A stretch of 64,000 nt of DNA from Pseudorhodoferax sp047601025. GTDB lineage: Bacteria; Pseudomonadota; Gammaproteobacteria; Burkholderiales; Burkholderiaceae_C. Each line of letters opens with the position of its first letter. Positions within the stretch are counted from its first letter, which is position 1. Location: contig NZ_JASGJZ010000001.1 of NCBI RefSeq assembly GCF_047601025.1, forward strand, positions 1,922,001 to 1,986,000, written 5' to 3'. The notes beneath the pieces are model-generated. The model did no database searches, was not told the origin of the DNA, and saw only the letters and a list, made by a program, of their open reading frames with translations. The position numbers were made by a program, and so were the translations under genes. Below are positions 17,147 to 26,001 of this stretch, piece by piece.

Positions 17147-19114
17147 ATGGCGAGTTTGCATTTCCCGCCCGCCGACGCGCGCGATTTCGACGTGGCCTGC
17201 CTGGGCCGCCTGGCCGTGGACCTGTATGCGCAGCAGGTCGGCTGCAGCCTGGAGGAGGCGCACAGCTTCAGCAAGTACCTGGGCGGCTCCTCCGGCAACA
17301 TGGCCTTCGGCACCGCGCGGCTGGGCCTGCGTTCGGCCATGCTCTCGCGCGTGGGCGACGAGCAGAACGGCCGCTTCCTGCTGGACACGCTGCGCCGCGA
17401 GGGCTGCGACGTGAGCCAGGTGCAGGTCGACCGCGAGCGCCTGACCGGCATGGTGCTGCTGGGCCTGCGCGACCAGCACAGCTTTCCGCTGCTGTTCGCG
17501 CGCGAGAACTGCGCCGACATGGCGATCGACGCCGCGGCGATCGACGAGGGCTTCCTGGCGCGCTGCCGCTGCCTGGTCGTCACCGGCACGCACCTGTCCA
17601 CGCCCGGCGTGCTGGCCGCCAGCCGCCGCGCGCTGGAGATCGCCGGCCGCCACGGCCTGGTGCGCGCGCTGGACATCGACTACCGCCCGGTGCTGTGGGG
17701 CCTGGCCGCCAAGGGCGACGGCGAGACGCGCTACGTCGGCAGCGACAGCGTGTCGGCCCACCTGCAGGCGCAGCTCGGCCAGTTCGAGCTGATCATCGGC
17801 ACCGAGGAGGAGTGGATGATCGCCGGCGGCGCCGAGGGCGACCTGATGGCCAGCCTGCGCCGCGCGCGCGAGGCTACGCAGGCGGTGTTCGTCGTCAAGC
17901 GCGGCCCGCTGGGTTGCTCGCTGATCGAAGGCGCCGTGCCGGCCGCCATCGACGACGCGCCCACGGTGCTGGGCGAGCGCGTGGAGGTGCTGAACGTGCT
18001 GGGCGCGGGCGACGCCTTCGCCTCGGGCCTGCTGGCCGGGCTGCTGCGCGGGCGGACGCTGGCCGAGTCGGCCGCGATCGCCAACGCCTGCGGCGCCATC
18101 GTCGTCTCGCGCCACGGCTGCGCGCCGGCCATGCCCACGCAGGCCGAGCTCGCGCACTGGTTCTCCGGCCACCGCCATCCCCGGCCCGACCAGGACCCGG
18201 TGCTCTCGCACCTGCACCGCGTGTCCGCGCCGCGGCCGCACTGGCCCGAGCTGTGCGTGATGGCCTACGACCACCGCGCGCAGCTGGAGGAGATGGCCCG
18301 CGCGGCCGGCGCCGACGCCGCGCGCCTGTCCACCCTCAAGCTGCTGCTGAACGAGGTCGTGGCCGAGGTCGAGCAGGACGCCGGCAACCGCGGCCGCATC
18401 GGCGTGCTGATCGATGGGCGCATCGGCCAGGCGGCGCTGCATGCTGCCGCCGGCCGCGGCTGGTGGCTGGGCCGCCCGGTCGAGTTGCCCGGCTCGCGCC
18501 CGCTGCGCTTCGACGGCACGGCCTCGCTGGGCTCGGAGCTGGCGCACTGGCCGCGCGAGCAGGTCGTCAAGTGCCTGGCCTTCTACCACCCGGACGACGC
18601 CGAGCCGCTGCGCGCCGAGCAGGAGGAATGGCTGCAGCAGGTCTGGCAGGCCACGCGCGCCAGCGGCCACGAGCTGCTGCTGGAGATCATCCCGCCGGCC
18701 GACCGCCTGGCACCCGGCGACCAGGGCGAGGCCGTGGTGCGCGCCGTGCGCCGGCTCTACGCGCTGGGCTTCAAGCCGGAGTGGTGGAAGCTCGCGCCGA
18801 TGTCGGCCGCGAACTGGCAGGCGCTGGACGCGCTGGTGCGCGAGCACGACCCCTGGTGCCGCGGCGCCGTGATCCTGGGCCTGTCGCAGCCGATCGAACG
18901 GCTCATCGAAGGCTTCGCGGCCGCCGCGCAGGCGCCGGTCGTCAAGGGCTTCATGGTCGGGCGCAGCTGCTGGACCGCGCCGGCCGAGGCCTGGCTGCGC
19001 GGCCAGGCCGACGACGCGGCGCTGAAGGCGCAGGTGGCGGCCAACTTCCGCCGGCTGATCGCCGGCTGGCGCGCCAACCGCCCCGCGGCGGCGCAGGCCG
19101 GGGAGGCCGCATGA
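17147..19114 (+). CDS. iolC: 5-dehydro-2-deoxygluconokinase fused to DUF2090 aldolase-like domain
   Basis: Bifunctional inositol-catabolism protein of 655 residues. Residues about 14-330 are a PfkB sugar kinase: GRLAVDLYAQQVG, KYLGGSSGNMAFG, and the ATP/base motif VLGAGDAFASGLLAG near 283, with the catalytic Asp in GAGD. It would phosphorylate 5-dehydro-2-deoxy-D-gluconate. From about residue 360 to the end lies a DUF2090 domain (ELCVMAYDHRAQLEEM, EWWKLAPM, VVKGFMVGRSCW), thought to be the aldolase splitting the product into malonic semialdehyde and dihydroxyacetone phosphate. GGAG 8 nt before 17147 decides the start over an upstream in-frame codon at 17105. It overlaps iolB by ATGA. Confidence 0.93.
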   Translation: MASLHFPPADARDFDVACLGRLAVDLYAQQVGCSLEEAHSFSKYLGGSSGNMAFGTARLGLRSAMLSRVGDEQNGRFLLDTLRREGCDVSQVQVDRERLTGMVLLGLRDQHSFPLLFARENCADMAIDAAAIDEGFLARCRCLVVTGTHLSTPGVLAASRRALEIAGRHGLVRALDIDYRPVLWGLAAKGDGETRYVGSDSVSAHLQAQLGQFELIIGTEEEWMIAGGAEGDLMASLRRAREATQAVFVVKRGPLGCSLIEGAVPAAIDDAPTVLGERVEVLNVLGAGDAFASGLLAGLLRGRTLAESAAIANACGAIVVSRHGCAPAMPTQAELAHWFSGHRHPRPDQDPVLSHLHRVSAPRPHWPELCVMAYDHRAQLEEMARAAGADAARLSTLKLLLNEVVAEVEQDAGNRGRIGVLIDGRIGQAALHAAAGRGWWLGRPVELPGSRPLRFDGTASLGSELAHWPREQVVKCLAFYHPDDAEPLRAEQEEWLQQVWQATRASGHELLLEIIPPADRLAPGDQGEAVVRAVRRLYALGFKPEWWKLAPMSAANWQALDALVREHDPWCRGAVILGLSQPIERLIEGFAAAAQAPVVKGFMVGRSCWTAPAEAWLRGQADDAALKAQVAANFRRLIAGWRANRPAAAQAGEAA

Positions 19115-19905
19115 ACCTGCTGGTCAAGGCCCGGGCGACGGGCCGTATCGTCGCCGACATCACCCCGGCCAGCGCCGGCTGGACCTACGTGGGCTTCAAG
19201 GCCCTGCGCCTGGCCGCCGGCGACGTGGAAGCGTTCGACACCGGGGCCTGCGAGTACTGCATCACCGTGCTCGCCGGCGCGGTGGACGTGCAGGTCGGCG
19301 CGCAGCGCTACGGCGCCGTCGGCAACCGCGCCTCGGTGTTCGAGGAGCGCGCGCCGGCCGCGGTCTACGTGCCGCCGGGCCAGGCCGTGCGCATCGAGGC
19401 CGCCGGGCCGGCCGAGGTCGCGCTCAGCAGCGCCCCGGCCGAGGGCCGCTTCGCGCCGCGCGTGATCGCGCCGCAGCAGATGGCGCGCAGCGTGCGCGGG
19501 CAGGGCAGCAACACGCGCTACGTCTGCGACATCCTGCCGCAGACCGAGCCGGCCGAGCGGCTGCTGGTGGTCGAGGTCGTCACGCCGCCGGGCCATGCGT
19601 CCAGCTATCCGCCGCACAAGCACGACACCGCCGGCGACGGCGAGACCGTGCTGGAGGAGACCTACTACCACCAGCTCGACCCGGCCCAGGGCTTCGCGTT
19701 CCAGCGCGTCTACACCGACGACCGCAGCCTGGACCAGACCATGGCCGTCGAGCACCGCGACACCGTGCTCGTGCCGCGCGGCTACCACCCCTGCGTGGCG
19801 CCGCACGGCTACACGCTGTACTACCTGAACACCATGGCCGGCCCGCACCGCCACTGGGCGTTCCGCAACGATCCCGCGCACGAATGGATGCTGGCGCCGC
19901 GCTGA
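19111..19905 (+). CDS. iolB: 5-deoxy-glucuronate isomerase
   Basis: IolB of 264 residues, a double-cupin enzyme converting 5-deoxy-glucuronate to 5-dehydro-2-deoxy-gluconate, the substrate of the kinase encoded just upstream. The metal site is visible as PPHKHD followed by the Glu in LEETYYHQL, and the family ending YYLNTMAGPHRHWAFRNDP is present. The ATG overlaps the iolC stop. The order iolC-iolB with no iolA, D, E or G in the window means the pathway must be completed elsewhere in the genome. Confidence 0.95.
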   Translation: MNLLVKARATGRIVADITPASAGWTYVGFKALRLAAGDVEAFDTGACEYCITVLAGAVDVQVGAQRYGAVGNRASVFEERAPAAVYVPPGQAVRIEAAGPAEVALSSAPAEGRFAPRVIAPQQMARSVRGQGSNTRYVCDILPQTEPAERLLVVEVVTPPGHASSYPPHKHDTAGDGETVLEETYYHQLDPAQGFAFQRVYTDDRSLDQTMAVEHRDTVLVPRGYHPCVAPHGYTLYYLNTMAGPHRHWAFRNDPAHEWMLAPR

Positions 19906-19955
19906 GGGGCGCCGCGCCGGCCCCGAACTCGACCTCTTTTCCGGAGACAACCACC

Positions 19956-20936
19956 ATGCACAAGCGATCCCTCCTGCAACTGCTGGCCGCCGCGGCGTTC
20001 GCCGCCGCCGTGCCCGCCACCGCCCAGGCCCAGGCGGCCTACCCGCACCAGCCGGTCCGCTGGGTCGTGCCCTACGCGCCGGGCGGCACCACCGACGTGA
20101 TCGCGCGCCAGCTCGCCGTGCGCATGGGCCAGACGCTGGGCCAGCCCGTCGTCGCCGACAACAAGCCCGGCGCGGCCAGCATCATCGGCGCGACCTTCAT
20201 CGCCCGCGCCGCGCCCGACGGCTACACCGTGGGCACCGTGGATTCCGGCACGCTGGCGTTCAACCCGGCGATGTACGCCAGCCTGACCTACGACGCGCAG
20301 AAGGACTTCAGCTGGATCGGCGGCCTCGGCAAGATGCCGCTGGTGCTGGCGGTGCACCCGTCGTTCCCGGCGAAGAACGTGCAGGAGTTCCTGGCGCTGG
20401 CGCGCAAGGCGCCGGGCGCGGTGTCCTCCGCCTCCTCGGGCCCCGGCTCGCCGCTGCACGTGGCGCTGGAGCTGTTCAAGCAGAAGACGCAGACCGACAT
20501 CCTGCACGTGGCCTACAAGGGCTCGGCCCCGGCGCTGCAGGACCTGATGGCCGGCCAGGTCAACAGCATGTTCGTGGACCTGCCGCCCAGCCTGTCGATG
20601 ATCCGCGCCGGCAAGGTGCGCGTGCTGGCCATCGCCACGCCCGAGCGGCTGGCGATCCTGCCCGACGTGCCCACCATGGCCGAGGCCGGCGTGCCGGGCT
20701 TCGAGGCCTACGCTTGGCAGGTGCTGGTCGGCCCGGCCGGCCTGCCGGCGCCGGTGGTCGAACGCCTGAACCAGGACCTGGGCGCCGCGCTGGCCCATGC
20801 CGAGACCCGCGCCAAGCTCGAGGAGATCGGCATCCAGCCGATGCCGATGACGCCGGCGCAGCTCGGCAGCTTCGTCGCCAGCGAGCAGAAGCTGTGGAGC
20901 GGCGTGATCAAGGCCGCCAACATCCGCCTGGACTGA
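19956..20936 (+). CDS. Bug-family (TTT) substrate-binding protein 1
   Basis: Periplasmic binding protein of 326 residues in the Bug/TctC family that is expanded in Bordetella, Cupriavidus and Comamonadaceae. Signal peptide MHKRSLLQLLAAAAFAAAVPA, then the typical VRWVVPYAPGGTTDVIARQLA and VVADNKPGAASIIGA loops that bind a carboxylate ligand, and DLPPSLSMIRAGKVRVLAIA. GGAG precedes the ATG at 19956, 50 nt after iolB, so it is likely co-transcribed with iolCB. No TctA/TctB membrane genes are present. The ligand is unknown; position suggests an inositol-derived or sugar acid, as inference. Confidence 0.92.
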   Translation: MHKRSLLQLLAAAAFAAAVPATAQAQAAYPHQPVRWVVPYAPGGTTDVIARQLAVRMGQTLGQPVVADNKPGAASIIGATFIARAAPDGYTVGTVDSGTLAFNPAMYASLTYDAQKDFSWIGGLGKMPLVLAVHPSFPAKNVQEFLALARKAPGAVSSASSGPGSPLHVALELFKQKTQTDILHVAYKGSAPALQDLMAGQVNSMFVDLPPSLSMIRAGKVRVLAIATPERLAILPDVPTMAEAGVPGFEAYAWQVLVGPAGLPAPVVERLNQDLGAALAHAETRAKLEEIGIQPMPMTPAQLGSFVASEQKLWSGVIKAANIRLD

Positions 20937-20953
20937 ACCGGAGCCAGACCGCG

Positions 20954-21940
20954 ATGCACCGATTCCCGATGCCCCTGCCGACCCGCCGCCAGGCCCTGGC
21001 CGCCGTCGCCGCGCTCGGCGCGCTGCCGGTGGCCGGCCTGGCCCAGGCCGCTTATCCCGGCAAGCCGATCGAGCTCATCGTGCCCTTCGCGGCCGGCGGC
21101 GGCACCGACGTGCTGGCCCGCGCGCTGGCCGAGGCCGCGCGCCCGCACCTGGGCCAGAGCCTGATCGTCGTGAACCGCGCCGGCGCCAGCGGCGGCGTGG
21201 GCTGGGCCGAGCTGGTCAATGCCCGGCCCGACGGCTACAAGCTGGCCATCGTCACGGTCGAGATCACCATGATCCCGCACCTGGGCGTGGTCCGCTTCAC
21301 GGCCGACGACGTGCACCCGATCGCGCGGCTGAACGCCGACCCGGCCACCATCGCCGTGCGGGCCGACTCCCCGCACGCGACGCTGGAAGCGCTGCTGGCG
21401 GCCGCGCGCAAGGCGCCCGGCGACCTGCGCGTGGGCAATGCCGGGCCCGGCTCGCTGGGCCACCTGGCCGCCGCGGCGCTGGAGGACAAGGCCGGCGTGC
21501 AGCTGAACCACGTGCCGTTCCGCGGCGCCAACCCGGCCGTGCTCGACCTGCTGGGCGGCCACATCGAGGCCGTGGCGGTCACGCCGGTGGAAGTGGCGAC
21601 CTACGTGCAGGCCGGCAAGATCCGCCCGCTGGCCGTGATGGCCGAGCAGCGCATCGCGGCCGGCTGGGAGCAGGTGCCGACGCTGAAGGAGCGCGGCATC
21701 GACCTCGTGGTCGGCGGCTGGCGCGGCCTGGCCGCGCCCAAGGGCACGCCGCCCGAGGTGCTGGCGGTGCTGCGCGAGGCCATGGCCAAAACGCTGCGCG
21801 AACCGGCGCTGCGCGACACCATGGCCAAGCAGAACATGGGCGAGGGCTACCTGGACGAGGCCGCGTTCAAGGCGCTGATCGCGCGCGACAACGCGACCTT
21901 CCGCGCGCTGATCCAGCGCCTGGGCATCAAGCCGGCCTGA
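20954..21940 (+). CDS. Bug-family (TTT) substrate-binding protein 2
   Basis: Second Bug/TctC protein of 328 residues, 17 nt after the first. The N terminus PTRRQALAAVAALGALPV has twin arginines before the hydrophobic stretch, so Tat export is possible, unlike its neighbour. Family loops: IELIVPFAAGGGTDVLARAL, IVVNRAGASGGVG, VPFRGANPAVLDLLGGHIEA. The two proteins are clearly diverged and are not a recent tandem duplication, so they probably bind different ligands. No cognate membrane genes lie nearby. Confidence 0.92.
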   Translation: MHRFPMPLPTRRQALAAVAALGALPVAGLAQAAYPGKPIELIVPFAAGGGTDVLARALAEAARPHLGQSLIVVNRAGASGGVGWAELVNARPDGYKLAIVTVEITMIPHLGVVRFTADDVHPIARLNADPATIAVRADSPHATLEALLAAARKAPGDLRVGNAGPGSLGHLAAAALEDKAGVQLNHVPFRGANPAVLDLLGGHIEAVAVTPVEVATYVQAGKIRPLAVMAEQRIAAGWEQVPTLKERGIDLVVGGWRGLAAPKGTPPEVLAVLREAMAKTLREPALRDTMAKQNMGEGYLDEAAFKALIARDNATFRALIQRLGIKPA

Positions 21941-22000
21941 CGCGGGGCGGCCGCGGCGGGGCTATCCTCCGCCCTTCCCCGCACGATCCCCCAGTTCCGC

Positions 22001-22627
22001 ATGACTCCTGTACGCGCCCTGATCTTCGACTGCGACGGCACGCTGGTCGACAGCGAGCCCTGGCTCCTGGAGGCCATGCTGGCCGAGGGCGCGCTGCACG
22101 GCCTGCCGGCCGCGGCGCGCGCGGCGCTGGACGCCCTGCGCGGCGCGCCGATGTCGCGCCAGATCGCGTTCGTGGCCGAACACGCCAGCGCGCCGCTGCC
22201 GGCCGACTTCGAGGCCCGCGTGCGCGCGCGCATGGCCGACCTGTTCCGCGCCCACCTGCAGCCCATCGCCGGCGCGCGCGAGCTGCTGCCCGCGCTGCGG
22301 CTGCCGTTCTGCGTCGCCTCCAACGGCCCGCGCCACAAGATCGAGCTGGTGCTGGGCCTGACCGGCCTGCTGCCCTGGTGCGAGGGCCGCATCTTCAGCG
22401 CCTACGAGGTCGGCGCCTGGAAGCCCGCGCCCGACCTGTTCCTGCACGCCGCGGCGCAGCTGGGCTTCGCGCCGGCCGACTGCGCCGTGGTGGAGGACAG
22501 CGCCTCCGGCATCGCCGCCGGCCTGGCCGCCGGCATGCGCGTGTTCGCGCTCGGCGAGCAGCCGGCGGACCTGCCCGCCGCCGTGCAGCGCATCGCGCGC
22601 CTGTCGGACCTGCCGTCGCGGCTCTGA
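22001..22627 (+). CDS. HAD-superfamily phosphatase (subfamily IA)
   Basis: Cytoplasmic phosphatase of 208 residues. Motif I IFDCDGTLVDSE supplies the nucleophile and acid Asp, motif II CVASNGPRHK, motif III the Lys of GAWKPAPDLF, and motif IV VVEDSASG. This pattern with an alpha-helical cap fits YieH/phosphoglycolate phosphatase-like HAD-IA enzymes acting on small sugar or nucleotide phosphates. It converges on tag with only 8 nt between the stops. Confidence 0.9.
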   Translation: MTPVRALIFDCDGTLVDSEPWLLEAMLAEGALHGLPAAARAALDALRGAPMSRQIAFVAEHASAPLPADFEARVRARMADLFRAHLQPIAGARELLPALRLPFCVASNGPRHKIELVLGLTGLLPWCEGRIFSAYEVGAWKPAPDLFLHAAAQLGFAPADCAVVEDSASGIAAGLAAGMRVFALGEQPADLPAAVQRIARLSDLPSRL

Positions 22628-22635
22628 CGCGCCGG

Positions 22636-23211
22636 TCAGCCGCCGCCCAGCGGCCGGTAGCGGAAGCAGTGCGCGGCGTGGTCGTTGACCATGCCGATCG
22701 CCTGCATCCAGGCGTAGACGATGGTCGGGCCGACGAACTTGAAGCCGCGGCGCTTGAGTTCGCGCGCGATGCGCTCGGACAGCGGCGTGGCCGCGGCGAA
22801 GTGCACGCCGTCGCCCTGCAGCACCTGCCCGCCGGTGAAGGCCCAGCAGAAGTCCGCGAAGTCCTCGCCGGCGTCCTGCATCGCGCAGTAGATGCGGGCG
22901 CCGGCGATGGTGGCCTCGATCTTGGCGCGCGAGCGGACGATGCCCGGGTCGGCCAGCAGCGCGGCGACCTTGGCCTCGCCGTAGCCGGCGACGCGGCGCG
23001 GGTCGAAGCCGTCGAACGCCGCGCGGAAGGCCGCGCGCTTCCTCAGCACCGTGATCCAGGACAGGCCGGCCTGGAAGCCCTCCAGCATCAGCGTCTCCCA
23101 CAGTGCGCGGCTGTCGCGCTCGGGCACGCCCCATTCGTGGTCGTGGTAGTGCTGGTACAGCGGATCGCTGCCGCACCAGGCGCAGCGGGGCAGGGCGGAC
23201 GGAGACGGCAT
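22636..23211 (-). CDS. tag: DNA-3-methyladenine glycosylase I
   Basis: Base-excision repair enzyme removing 3-methyladenine, 191 residues (E. coli Tag has 187). Zinc-binding residues are seen at the N terminus (CAWC, YHDHEWG) and C terminus (NDHAAHCFR), and the catalytic-pocket Glu in LMLEGFQAGLSW. I chose the ATG at 23211 because it places RCAWCG at the family position; an in-frame codon at 23253 would add 14 unlike residues. Confidence 0.95.
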   Translation of the reverse strand: MPSPSALPRCAWCGSDPLYQHYHDHEWGVPERDSRALWETLMLEGFQAGLSWITVLRKRAAFRAAFDGFDPRRVAGYGEAKVAALLADPGIVRSRAKIEATIAGARIYCAMQDAGEDFADFCWAFTGGQVLQGDGVHFAAATPLSERIARELKRRGFKFVGPTIVYAWMQAIGMVNDHAAHCFRYRPLGGG

Positions 23212-23327
23212 GCGGGCATTCTCGCTTGGCCCCGCGGAGTAGACGGAGATCAAGATCCGTCCATGCCGATGCGCGATACTGAAATTTCACCTGGCCATCC
23301 AACGAACGAAGGAAAAGGAGCGCGCAC

Positions 23328-23747
23328 ATGAAGATCCTGATTGCCGTCGACGGCAGCGAGCACACCAAGCGCATGCTGGCGTACCTGTCGGCGCACGAGT
23401 GGCTGCGCCCGGGCAACGAGTACACGGTGATGACCGTGGTGCTGGAGGTGCCCAAGCGCGCGGCTTCGTACGTGGATGCCCGGCTGGTGCAGGAGTACTA
23501 CGAGGAAGAGGCCGAGAAGGTGCTGGGCCCGGTGCGCGAGTTCTTCGCGCAGAAGGGTGCCTCCGCGGAGTTCGTCTTCAAGGCCGGCCATCCGGCCGAG
23601 GAGATCGCGCGTGCCGCCACGGAGGGCCGCTACGACCTGCTGGCGCTGGGCAGCCATGGCCATGGCGCGCTCGGCAACCTGATCATGGGCTCGGTCGCCA
23701 CCAAGGTGCTGAGCCTGTGCAAGGTGCCGGTGCTGCTGCTGCGCTGA
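23328..23747 (+). CDS. Universal stress protein (UspA family)
   Basis: Single-domain Usp of 139 residues. It begins MKILIAVDGSEHTKR and carries the ATP-binding loop G-2x-G-9x-G as GSHGHGALGNLIMGSVA near the C terminus, so it belongs to the ATP-binding branch. A strong AAGGAGCG RBS precedes the ATG. A monocistronic gene divergent from tag. Usp proteins are induced in stasis and stress; no regulator site is evident. Confidence 0.94.
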   Translation: MKILIAVDGSEHTKRMLAYLSAHEWLRPGNEYTVMTVVLEVPKRAASYVDARLVQEYYEEEAEKVLGPVREFFAQKGASAEFVFKAGHPAEEIARAATEGRYDLLALGSHGHGALGNLIMGSVATKVLSLCKVPVLLLR

Positions 23748-23906
23748 CCTCCCGCGCCTGCGGCGGCCCTGTCGCGGGGCCGCAACAATCCGGTCCGTTG
23801 CTGGGGGGCCGGGCGTAAACTTGCGCCCCTTCCCGCCAGCCAGGCAGGGGGCCTGCGCGGCCCCGCGCCGAGCCAGCCCGTCCACACTTCCCTGGGTGAG
23901 CTCGCC

Positions 23907-25961
23907 ATGCCTGTCCGATCCTTTGCCCTGCGCGCCGCTGCCGGCTGCGCGCTGACTCCCCTGGCCCTGTGCCTGTCGCAAGCCGCCTGGGCCCAGGCGG
24001 CCGCAGCGGCCGACAACGAGCGGGCGCTGTCCACCGTGACCGTCATCGGCTCGGTCGATGCATTGCAGAACCTGGACTTCTATGCGCCCAATTCCAGCGC
24101 GGTGATCCAGCGCGAAGCCATCGAGGCCATGGGCAGCCGCAAGCTGGACCAGGCGCTGCAGTACCAGGCCGGCATCGTGAGCGAGCCCTTCGGCGCGGAC
24201 AACAAGGTGGAGTGGTTCAAGATCCGCGGCTTCGACGCCTCGGTCTCGCTGGATGGCACGCCCACGACCCCCAACGGCTTTTTCGTCTGGAAGCCCGAAC
24301 TGTTCGGTGTGGAGTCCGTCGAGGTGGTCAAGGGCGCCAATTCGCTCGTGTTCGGCGCGGCGAACACCGGCGGCGTCGTCAACCTCGTGACCAAGCGCCC
24401 GCACAAGGTGCAGGCGTTGTCTGTGGACGCCGAGGTGGGCAACCGGGGCAAGCGGGGCCTGGGCGTGGACTACAACGGGATCGCCAACAGCGACGGCTCC
24501 GTCTACTACCGCCTCGTGGCGCAGGCGCGCACGGAGGACGGCATGCAACGGGGCACCGAGATGGCCAGCTACTACCTGGCCCCCAGCGCGACCGTCGAGT
24601 TCAGCCCGCGCACCGCGCTGACGCTGCTGGGCAGCGTGCAGCGCGAGGACGGCAAGCCCACCAACGGCTTCCTGCCCGCCTGGGGCTCCCTCATCGATAC
24701 GCCCTACGGCCGCGTGAACCGCCGCACCAACATGGGCGAGCCGGACTTCGACCACCTCAAGCGCACGCAGATCAGCGCCGGCTGGCTGCTGCGCCACGAA
24801 TTCGCCGACGACTGGACCTTCACGCAGAACTACAAGTTCTCGCGCCTGAACATCGATCAGCAGAACGTGTTCGCCTATGCTTCCGACAACGACCGCCAGG
24901 CCGTGCGCGGCTACACCCTCACCCACGGCAACACGCAGAACCACTACTTGGACAACCGTGTGAACGGCAAGCTGCGCTGGGGCGACGTGACCCTGCGCCC
25001 CACGGTGGGCGTGGACTACCTGAAGTCCGACACCAACGGCCACAACAACGGCTTCGGCGTGGTGCCGAACCTGGACATGTTCGCGCCGGTGTACGGCGCG
25101 CCGTTCAACGTCAGCAGCACGCCGTACCGGGAAGGCCTGCGCCAGCTGGGCGCCTACGCCTCCGGGCAGCTGCAGGTGGGCAGCCACTGGAACTTCAATG
25201 CCGGCATCCGGCACGACCGTGCCAAGAGCCGCGTGCAGGGCGGCTACGACGTCAGCCACAACAGCTTCAACGCGGGCGTCATGTACATCAGCGCGCTGGG
25301 CATCGCGCCCTACGCCAGCTACTCGGAGTCGTTCAAGCCGACCACGGGCGTGGACGGCTACAACAACCCCTACCGGCCCTACGAAGGCCGGCAGGCCGAG
25401 GTCGGGTTGAAGCTGGAACCGTCCTGGCTCAATGGCGGCAACATGACGCTCGCCTACTTCGACCTGGAAGAGAAGAACGCCCTGGCGGCGGATGCCTCCA
25501 ACATCCAGCGCCAGATCGGCAAGCGCACCAACCGCGGCGTGGAGTGGCAAGGCGACTTCAGGATTCAGCGCGATACCGCCATCAAGGCCTCCTACACCCA
25601 CAACGACTCGCGCCAGGACCTGAGCGTCACCCAGAACCTGCGCACGCCGCTGATCCCCAGGAACCAGGCCAGCCTGTGGGTGAGCCACCGCTTCGCTTTG
25701 CCCGGCGCGGACAGCGCCGTCACGGTGGCCGCCGGTGCGCGCTACAACGGCTCCACCGTCGACGAGGCCAACTACCCGGGACGCAAGGTGGCGGCGTACA
25801 CGCTGCTGGACCTGATGGTGCGCTACGACATCAACCGCCAGTGGGCGCTGCAGCTGAACGCGCGCAACCTGACCGACAAGACCTACGTCAGCGGCTGCGA
25901 CTTCTACTGCTACTACGGCGGCGGCCGGACGCTGGACCTGCAGCTGCAGTACCGCCTGTGA
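23907..25961 (+). CDS. TonB-dependent siderophore receptor
   Basis: Outer-membrane receptor of 684 residues. Signal peptide to about residue 30 (ending QAAWAQA), a TonB-box-like STVTVIGSV, a plug domain (VIQREAIEAM, FKIRGFDA, VEVVKGANSLVFG, GGVVNLVTKRP), and a 22-strand barrel ending in YRL with the family motif LQLNARNLTDKTYVSGC. The plug style and ending fit ferric-hydroxamate/coprogen-type receptors (FhuA/FhuE group); the exact ligand is not decidable. The downstream PepSY protein supports an iron-siderophore role. Its codon use is a little less extreme in GC than its neighbours, which might hint at transfer. No Fur box I could defend is seen upstream. Confidence 0.93.
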   Translation: MPVRSFALRAAAGCALTPLALCLSQAAWAQAAAAADNERALSTVTVIGSVDALQNLDFYAPNSSAVIQREAIEAMGSRKLDQALQYQAGIVSEPFGADNKVEWFKIRGFDASVSLDGTPTTPNGFFVWKPELFGVESVEVVKGANSLVFGAANTGGVVNLVTKRPHKVQALSVDAEVGNRGKRGLGVDYNGIANSDGSVYYRLVAQARTEDGMQRGTEMASYYLAPSATVEFSPRTALTLLGSVQREDGKPTNGFLPAWGSLIDTPYGRVNRRTNMGEPDFDHLKRTQISAGWLLRHEFADDWTFTQNYKFSRLNIDQQNVFAYASDNDRQAVRGYTLTHGNTQNHYLDNRVNGKLRWGDVTLRPTVGVDYLKSDTNGHNNGFGVVPNLDMFAPVYGAPFNVSSTPYREGLRQLGAYASGQLQVGSHWNFNAGIRHDRAKSRVQGGYDVSHNSFNAGVMYISALGIAPYASYSESFKPTTGVDGYNNPYRPYEGRQAEVGLKLEPSWLNGGNMTLAYFDLEEKNALAADASNIQRQIGKRTNRGVEWQGDFRIQRDTAIKASYTHNDSRQDLSVTQNLRTPLIPRNQASLWVSHRFALPGADSAVTVAAGARYNGSTVDEANYPGRKVAAYTLLDLMVRYDINRQWALQLNARNLTDKTYVSGCDFYCYYGGGRTLDLQLQYRL

Positions 25962-26001
25962 GGGCGGCGACGTCCCCGCGCGCCGACTCCTGACCTGCCC
26001 G

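Noticed and set aside
23748..23906. Possible riboswitch or Fur box before the TonB receptor.
   Set aside because: I could not find a B12-box, a Fur-like palindrome or a conserved fold; the sequence is merely GC-rich.
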